In this document: one piece after another, positions 58,706-64,000 of the stretch
Layout of the letters: each line of letters starts with the position of its first letter
How positions within the stretch are numbered: position 1 is the stretch's first letter
DNA from: Corynebacterium uterequi
GTDB lineage: Bacteria; Actinomycetota; Actinomycetes; Mycobacteriales; Mycobacteriaceae
Direction of reading: 5' to 3'
NCBI RefSeq assembly: GCF_001021065.1
Contig: NZ_CP011546.1
Location: forward strand, 1,240,001 to 1,304,000
DNA length: 64,000 nucleotides
Translations under genes and position numbers: made by a program
Notes under the pieces: model-generated
The model's input: the letters and a program-made list of their open reading frames with translations, nothing else
What the model was told of the DNA's origin: nothing
Databases searched by the model: none

Positions 58706-60997
58706 CTAGGTGGCCACCCGGTAGACGTCGAAGACGCCTTCGGTGTTGCGCATCATCGTCATGAGGGCCCCGAGCTGCTTGGTGTCCGAGACCGTGATCC
58801 TAAAGCGGACGGTGATGACCCGGTCGTCGGCACTCGTGGCGTTGAGCTCCAGAATGGACAGCTTCTGCTCCGAGAGCACCCGGGTCAAATCAGCCAACAA
58901 GGTCTGGTGATCGAGGGCTTCCACCTGCAACGACGCGGTAAACCCATTGCCCTGAGAGGTCTGTGATGCCCACGCGACATCAATAAGCCGCTCGGGGGAT
59001 TGCCGTAGCTTGTCCGAATTCGTGCAGTCCACTCGGTGCACGGACACTCCCCCGCCGCGGGTGACGAAGCCGAAGATCTCGTCTCCCGGCACGGGCTGGC
59101 AGCACTTCGCCATCTTAGCCATGACATCGGGACTGCCCTCCACGAGCAGAATGTCGTCGGTCGCCGCCTGTCGAGGCCGGTGGTCCACCAATTGCGATAG
59201 CGTCATCCGCGAGGCCAGGGTATCCACGGCGTCGTCCTCGTCGCCGAACATGGACACCAGCCGCTGGGCGACGTGCCGCGCGGACACGTGACCGGCGCCG
59301 ATGGCTGTATACAACGCGTCGACATCCGGGTAGTGCAGCTGGGTCGCTACCTGCCGCATGGACTCGGCGGTAAATAGCCGGTGCATGGGCAACCCACCGC
59401 GCTGCACCTCGGCAGCCAACGCGTCCCGCCCTGCCTCCAGGTGTTCTTCCCGGCGTTCCTTGGCGAACCATTGCCGGATCTTTGCCCGCGCTCGCGGGGA
59501 GACGACGAACTTCTCCCAGTCCTTCGACGGCCCGGCTGCCGGGTCCTTAGAGGTAAAGATCTCGACCCGGTTTCCGGACTTCAGCACCGTCTCTAACGCG
59601 ACGAGCTTGCCGTTGACCTTCGCGCCGATGCACCGGTGGCCCACCTCGGTGTGCACGGCGTAGGCGAAGTCCACCGTCGTCGCCCCCGCCGGCAAGCTGA
59701 TGACATCGCCCTTAGGAGTGAAGGCGAAGATCTGCTTCGCGGCGAGGTCGAAGCGTAGCGAATCGAGGAACTCGTTCGGGTCGGCCGCTTCCTTCTGCCA
59801 GTCGAGGAGCTGGCGCATCCACGCCATGTGCTCGACTTCAGCCTGGTCGCCCTTGTGTGAGCCCTTCGTTTCCTTGTACCGCCAGTGTGCCGCCACTCCG
59901 AACTCGGCGTTGTAGTGCATCTCATGGGTGCGCACCTGCACCTCAAGCGGGCGTCCCAGGGTGGACATGACCGTGGTGTGCAGGGACTGATACACCCCGA
60001 ACTTAGGCGAGGAGATGTAGTCCTTGAACCGCCCCGGCACCGTGGCGTACAGGGAGTGCACCACGCCAATGGCGGCATAGCAGTCGTTGACATTGTCGAC
60101 GAGGATCCGCAAACCCACCAGGTCGAAAATCTCGTCGAACTCCCGGCCGCCGACGATCATCTTCTGGTAAATGGACCAGTAGTGCTTCGGCCGGCCCTGA
60201 ACTTCGGCCTTGATGCCGTTGTCGCTCATGGCCTTGGACAGCTCGCGGCTGATCTCCTCCAGTGCCCGGTCACGGGAGGGCGCTCGGTCGGCCACCAACC
60301 GAACGATTTCGCTGTACTTCTTCGGGTACAAGATGGCGAAGGAGAGATCCTCTAACTCCCACTTGACGTTCGCCATTCCCAGCCGGTGCGCGAGCGGGGC
60401 GATGACTTCGAGGGTCTGCCGGGCCTTCTTGGCCTGCTTTTCCGGGGGCAGAAACCGCATGGTGCGCATGTTGTGCAGCCGGTCCGCGACCTTGATGACC
60501 AACACCCGAGGATCATTCGCCATGGCCACGATCATCTTGCGGATAGTCTCCGCTTCGGCCGCCGCGCCCAGGGCCACCTTGTCGAGCTTGGTGACCCCGT
60601 CGACGAGCCGGGTCACCTCATCACCGAATTCAGCCGCGAGGTCCTCCAGCGAGTACTCGGTGTCCTCGACCGTGTCGTGCAGCAGGGCGGCCACGAGCGT
60701 CGTGGTGTCCATGCCGATCTCCGCACAAATGGTGGCGACTGCGAGGGGGTGGGTGATGTACGGGTCACCCGATTTGCGCAGCACTCCCTCGTGCAGGCCC
60801 TCGGCCCGGGTGTAGGCGCGGTTGAGCAGTTCGGCGTCGGCTTTCGGGTGGAACTCTCGGTGAATGGACAGCAAGGGATCGAGGACCGGATTGGACCTCG
60901 CCCGGCCAACGCCGGTGAGCGACCGGGCTAGGCGCACCGACATGCTGCGCACGCTCGATGATGACTTTCGAGAATTCTTATCCGTTGTAGAAGCCAT
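58706..60997 (-). CDS. rel: Bifunctional (p)ppGpp synthetase/hydrolase Rel
   Basis: Controls the stringent response by making and hydrolysing (p)ppGpp. The 763-residue protein has the intact HD hydrolase site ([12 protein letters not shown] near residue 85), the synthetase motifs [19 protein letters not shown] and YQSLHTTVM, then TGS ([18 protein letters not shown]), a zinc-finger-like HRVDCTN region and a C-terminal ACT domain. Both catalytic halves look active. I start at ATG 60997, preceded by AGGAGGTAGGCGAC; an upstream TTG at 61018 would swallow that site. It follows apt by 32 nt. Confidence 0.97.
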   Translation of the reverse strand: MASTTDKNSRKSSSSVRSMSVRLARSLTGVGRARSNPVLDPLLSIHREFHPKADAELLNRAYTRAEGLHEGVLRKSGDPYITHPLAVATICAEIGMDTTTLVAALLHDTVEDTEYSLEDLAAEFGDEVTRLVDGVTKLDKVALGAAAEAETIRKMIVAMANDPRVLVIKVADRLHNMRTMRFLPPEKQAKKARQTLEVIAPLAHRLGMANVKWELEDLSFAILYPKKYSEIVRLVADRAPSRDRALEEISRELSKAMSDNGIKAEVQGRPKHYWSIYQKMIVGGREFDEIFDLVGLRILVDNVNDCYAAIGVVHSLYATVPGRFKDYISSPKFGVYQSLHTTVMSTLGRPLEVQVRTHEMHYNAEFGVAAHWRYKETKGSHKGDQAEVEHMAWMRQLLDWQKEAADPNEFLDSLRFDLAAKQIFAFTPKGDVISLPAGATTVDFAYAVHTEVGHRCIGAKVNGKLVALETVLKSGNRVEIFTSKDPAAGPSKDWEKFVVSPRARAKIRQWFAKERREEHLEAGRDALAAEVQRGGLPMHRLFTAESMRQVATQLHYPDVDALYTAIGAGHVSARHVAQRLVSMFGDEDDAVDTLASRMTLSQLVDHRPRQAATDDILLVEGSPDVMAKMAKCCQPVPGDEIFGFVTRGGGVSVHRVDCTNSDKLRQSPERLIDVAWASQTSQGNGFTASLQVEALDHQTLLADLTRVLSEQKLSILELNATSADDRVITVRFRITVSDTKQLGALMTMMRNTEGVFDVYRVAT

Positions 60998-61029
60998 GTC
61001 GCCTACCTCCTGCTGCAAACCGCCTACGC

Positions 61030-61581
61030 CTAGTGCAAGTCGTTAATGACGACCAACGGCGCGTCGTCCAGCACCGCGCGCCCGCCGAGCCCGGCGACCT
61101 CAAGCACCACCGCGTACCCGGTTACCTCAGCGCCTTCCTGGCGCACCAGCCGAGCGGCGGCGGCCATGGTCCCACCGGTAGCCAGGACATCGTCGATGAG
61201 CACGACGCGTGTGCCCGCGATGTCCCACGCATCCGCCGGAATCTCCAGCGCTGACGTTCCATACTCGAGGTCGTATTCAACCGAGTGCACCGGCGGCGGC
61301 AGCTTCCCGCGCTTGCGGATAGCCAGAACACCGACTCCCAGCTCGTAGGCCACAGCAGATCCTAAGAGGAAACCGCGGGCGTCGAGGGCACCGATGAAGT
61401 CGGCCCCGAGCTCCCGGCAGACCTTGACCAGCGCGGTGACGATCGCGTGGAACGCCTCCGCGTCCGCCAGCACAGGGGTGAGATCCTCAAACACCACACC
61501 GGGGGCGGGAAAGTCCTTGACGAGGCGGATGTTGTCCGCGATGGCCTCGTGGGCGCTGGAGTATTTATTCTGGGGATTCAC
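61030..61581 (-). CDS. apt: Adenine phosphoribosyltransferase
   Basis: Salvages adenine to AMP with PRPP. I start at GTG 61581 (183 residues), with GAGAAGGCA about 8 nt upstream; the open frame continues far upstream, but only within the preceding gene in another frame. [21 protein letters not shown], the [14 protein letters not shown] loop and the PRPP motif [17 protein letters not shown] are clear. Its start overlaps the end of the binding-protein gene by 17 nt. The order lipoprotein-apt-rel is conserved in relatives. Confidence 0.95.
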   Translation of the reverse strand: MNPQNKYSSAHEAIADNIRLVKDFPAPGVVFEDLTPVLADAEAFHAIVTALVKVCRELGADFIGALDARGFLLGSAVAYELGVGVLAIRKRGKLPPPVHSVEYDLEYGTSALEIPADAWDIAGTRVVLIDDVLATGGTMAAAARLVRQEGAEVTGYAVVLEVAGLGGRAVLDDAPLVVINDLH

Positions 61582-63181
61582 TGGTTGCCTTCTCGTCCGA
61601 AACCTGCCACCGATCCACATTCCAGCCGATGCCGGCGGGACCTGTATACACCACCACGTTACCCACCGCCTTGTCGAACACGAACGCTCGGGGCTGTGCG
61701 GAAAGCGGGAGCAGTGGCAGCTCTTGCCACAGCCGCTGTTCCTCCACGCGCAGCTGCTCAAGGTCGCGGGCATTACTCGATACCGAGCTGTGTTCCGCCT
61801 GCGGGTCGACGGCCCCCAGGTAGGCATCAATCGTCCCCTCAGTCCACGAGGGCGTGCCCTCGGCGTCGACGTATGCGCGACCCAGATCGGCCATGCTGGC
61901 CGAGTCCACGCCGGCGTCGACGACGGTGATTCCCGCGCTCTCACAGCCGGCGGCGATCGCCTCCACCATGCGGGCGTAGCGCTCGTTCGGGCCCGCGTAC
62001 CCGATGCGCACCGTCGTTGCTGAAAGCAGCTCAGCTTCCTGTGGGTCCACGCTGCCGTACTCGGCGGCGATGTCCTCAAGGCGGTGGCGTACTGGATCAA
62101 TGTGATAGACGGTGTGCACGGCCACCGGCGGCACCTCCACGCCGGACGCCTCGCTCGAGACGGCGGCAATAGCTGAGCGATCGATGCACGCGGCAAGGGC
62201 TCGCCGATTGTCCGGCTCCGCCAGCGGGCCGGTGTCCGAGAACCGCAAAGCCTCGGTGAGCAGCCCCACCTGGGATTCAACGTGGTAGGGATTATCCGGG
62301 TTATCCCGGTTCACCCACGCCGGCACGGCGACGGGAGTCTCCGCCACCTGCAGAGCGCCGTTGCTGGCAAGCTCGGCGGCGTCCGAGGACGACGGCCACA
62401 AGGTGATAGCCGGCTCCGCGGCGGGCGCCCCGTAGTAGGCGGGGTTGGCCACGAGGTGGACCTCTCCGGCTTCACCTACCGAGTCGATGCGCAGCGGGCC
62501 CGAGGACACCTGCAGCGTGGGGTCGAACTCGGCGAGGCGGAAGCCGTGATTCCATATATCGGCCACTCCGGCAAGCTGGGCTCGGTCGCCGGCATCGAGG
62601 GCGTTGTGCAACTGTGCCTCATCCATTCCGGCGGCGGCCGCGATGGTGTGCGCGGGCAACACGGTCCCGGGGCCGAACATCTCCCGCCAACGTTGGCCAC
62701 GCCCCTCAGCAAAGGTGACGCGGAATCGCTTCGCCTCGGGCTGGCATTCGAACCCGGCCACGTCCTGAGCGATCGGCTGGTGAGAGTCGAAAAGGTCCGG
62801 CATCGCCCCGGCGGCGTACGCCAGCTGGAAATCGACGCACGTGATGGGGTTGCCGTCGGAGAACACGGCGTTGTCAGCGATGGTGTAGCTGACCTGGAGG
62901 GAATCTGTCGGCAGCTCGTCAGCGGAGACTAGATCCACGTTGGGAATGATCTTGCCGTTGGGGCCGGCGATGAATGCCCCCGGGTAAATGCGAGCGGCCA
63001 CCTGCTCCGCGTTGACGCCGACGCCTTCCCGGGAGGCGGCGTTCGTCGTCACCAGCGGCGAATTCAGCACGTAGCCGACGCCGTCGGCGCGGCTGGCACC
63101 CTCCTCCGCACCCGGAGAGCAGCCGGTGGCGATGATCGTGGTCAGCAAGGCGCTGCTCACCAGCGCGCGACGTCGGTTCAT
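61565..63181 (-). CDS. Family 5 solute-binding lipoprotein (peptide-type)
   Basis: A 538-residue secreted lipoprotein starting at ATG 63181. The signal ends in the lipobox IIATGC (Cys near residue 21), preceded by MNRRRALVSSALL. The mature protein has the SBP_bac_5 layout of oligopeptide-binding proteins (VSYTIADNAVFSDGNPITCVDFQLAY; PLAEPDNRRALAACIDRSAIA). No permease or ATPase accompanies it, so it is an orphan binding protein as in other corynebacteria, where it lies between secF and apt. Ligand unknown. Confidence 0.88.
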   Translation of the reverse strand: MNRRRALVSSALLTTIIATGCSPGAEEGASRADGVGYVLNSPLVTTNAASREGVGVNAEQVAARIYPGAFIAGPNGKIIPNVDLVSADELPTDSLQVSYTIADNAVFSDGNPITCVDFQLAYAAGAMPDLFDSHQPIAQDVAGFECQPEAKRFRVTFAEGRGQRWREMFGPGTVLPAHTIAAAAGMDEAQLHNALDAGDRAQLAGVADIWNHGFRLAEFDPTLQVSSGPLRIDSVGEAGEVHLVANPAYYGAPAAEPAITLWPSSSDAAELASNGALQVAETPVAVPAWVNRDNPDNPYHVESQVGLLTEALRFSDTGPLAEPDNRRALAACIDRSAIAAVSSEASGVEVPPVAVHTVYHIDPVRHRLEDIAAEYGSVDPQEAELLSATTVRIGYAGPNERYARMVEAIAAGCESAGITVVDAGVDSASMADLGRAYVDAEGTPSWTEGTIDAYLGAVDPQAEHSSVSSNARDLEQLRVEEQRLWQELPLLPLSAQPRAFVFDKAVGNVVVYTGPAGIGWNVDRWQVSDEKATSESPE

Positions 63182-63206
63182 GGGCGACTGCTCCTTGATG
63201 AGTAAA

Positions 63207-64000
63207 CTACGAGCGATTCGGCCGCCACGTGGTAGCGGTCTCGCCGGACCCGGGGTGGACACCCCTCGGGGTAATCACGGTGCGCTTGGCTCGATCCGGT
63301 CGGGTCTCTTCCTCTTCATCATGCCCCGCGTCCGCGAGGCCGGAAGCCCCTTCTGCACCGTTCGCGCCAGCCTCGGCGGCCCGGTAGCGCAACACTTCGG
63401 CTGTGTGGCGCCGGTAGCGGCGCTGCCTAGTGACAATGGTCACCAGCAGCGGGGTGGCCAGGAACAGCGAGGACAACAAGCCTTCGACGACGCCGATGAG
63501 CTGAATGACGGCCAGGTCTCTCAGCGTACCGATCCCCAGCAGCCACACGGCAACCACGAACAACGCCACGATGGGCAGCGCCGAGATCACCGACGTCGAC
63601 AGCGAACGCATGATGGTCTGGTTAACGGCCAGGTTGGCCTGCTCGGTATACGTTGCCCGCCGAGACTCCAACACACCGGCGGTGTTTTCTCGAACCTTGT
63701 CGAAAACCACCACCGTGTCATAGATGGAGAAGGTCAACACCGTCAGCAGGCCAATGACAACCGCCGGGGAGACCTCCAGCCCGAACAGGGCGTAGAGCCC
63801 GGCGATGACGACGCCGTCCACCACGAGGGCCAGCAACGCCGCGGCGGCCATTTCCTTCTCCAGGCGCATGGCGACGTACACGCCGGCCAGGACCAGGAAC
63901 ACCAACATCGACAGGACCATGCGGTTGGTGATCGTCGATCCCCACGACTCGGAGACGTTGGACACGCCGATCTCGCTCACCCCGAGCCCGGAGGCGCCGT
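63207..64000 (-). CDS. secF: Protein translocase subunit SecF, 5' end outside window
   Basis: SecF works with SecD to pull secreted proteins across the membrane with the proton gradient. The frame stays open to the right edge, so the N-terminus lies beyond it; about 264 residues are present. Four or five membrane helices are visible, with the conserved TVLTFSIYDTVVVFDKVREN and NQTIMRSLSTSVISALPIVALFV. The C-terminal 60 residues are a hydrophilic tail with acidic (HDEEEETRPDRAK) and basic parts. secD would be expected just upstream. Confidence 0.96.
   Translation of the reverse strand, partial: GASGLGVSEIGVSNVSESWGSTITNRMVLSMLVFLVLAGVYVAMRLEKEMAAAALLALVVDGVVIAGLYALFGLEVSPAVVIGLLTVLTFSIYDTVVVFDKVRENTAGVLESRRATYTEQANLAVNQTIMRSLSTSVISALPIVALFVVAVWLLGIGTLRDLAVIQLIGVVEGLLSSLFLATPLLVTIVTRQRRYRRHTAEVLRYRAAEAGANGAEGASGLADAGHDEEEETRPDRAKRTVITPRGVHPGSGETATTWRPNRS

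Overview
The window looks like a piece of a Corynebacterium (mycolic-acid actinobacterium) chromosome. The DNA is GC-rich, with strong C/G preference at third codon positions. The order priA-metK-coaBC ... rpoZ-gmk-mihF-pyrF-carB-carA-pyrC-pyrB-pyrR ... nusB-efp-pepQ ... aroB-aroK-aroC-prepilin peptidase-aroE-mltG-ruvX-alaS ... rel-apt-secF is the corynebacterial order as I remember it. The actinobacterial mihF gene, a helicase-degenerate PriA and a McbR-type operator before metK agree with this. I could not run any search, so species is not assigned.

Layout. 1-4470 (minus): priA (3' end cut by the window edge), metK, coaBC. 4619-11434 (plus): an accessory insertion lying between coaBC and rpoZ. 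It holds a MacA/MacB-type exporter of three overlapping genes, about 830 bp of three tandem non-coding repeats with conserved hairpins and a 16-bp palindrome, then a DUF3558-like lipoprotein translationally coupled to a large type VII secretion substrate-like protein. 11574-21326 (minus): rpoZ, gmk, mihF and the complete pyrimidine cluster pyrF-carB-carA-pyrC-pyrB-pyrR. 21446-23804 (plus): an SRPBCC-SDR fusion and two YbjN-like proteins. 23801-26151 (minus): nusB, efp, pepQ.

26272-28822 (plus): the most unusual locus, an apparent operon of four paralogous acidic Ser/Gly/Asp-rich proteins. All share a core of about 80 residues in which eight Trp/Phe residues keep exactly the same spacing. They have no Sec signal, differ in their tails, and are preceded by a GlxR-like site and followed by a clear terminator. 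They resemble no family I can name; a surface (mycomembrane-associated) role is an inference.

28865-42424 (minus): shikimate genes aroQ-aroB-aroK-aroC, a short prepilin peptidase, aroE, mltG, ruvX, alaS, rarA, an APH-like kinase and aspS. 42531-48847: a zinc metallopeptidase, an SNF2-type helicase divergent from a protein combining a HEPN-like motif with a CBS-like region, and a two-component flavin monooxygenase pair. 48918-53616 (minus): a complete ABC importer of the Fe3+/2-aminoethylphosphonate type linked to a metallo-beta-lactamase-fold hydrolase. 53854-64000: sdaA, hisS, a glyoxalase II-like hydrolase, tpx, a membrane-anchored cyclophilin, rel, apt, a family 5 solute-binding lipoprotein and secF (5' end cut by the window edge).

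Most genes are housekeeping: nucleotide, aromatic amino acid and SAM synthesis, tRNA charging, stringent response and protein export. The novelty lies in the two accessory insertions at 4.6-11.4 kb and 26.3-28.8 kb. No tRNA, rRNA, CRISPR array or transposase was seen.
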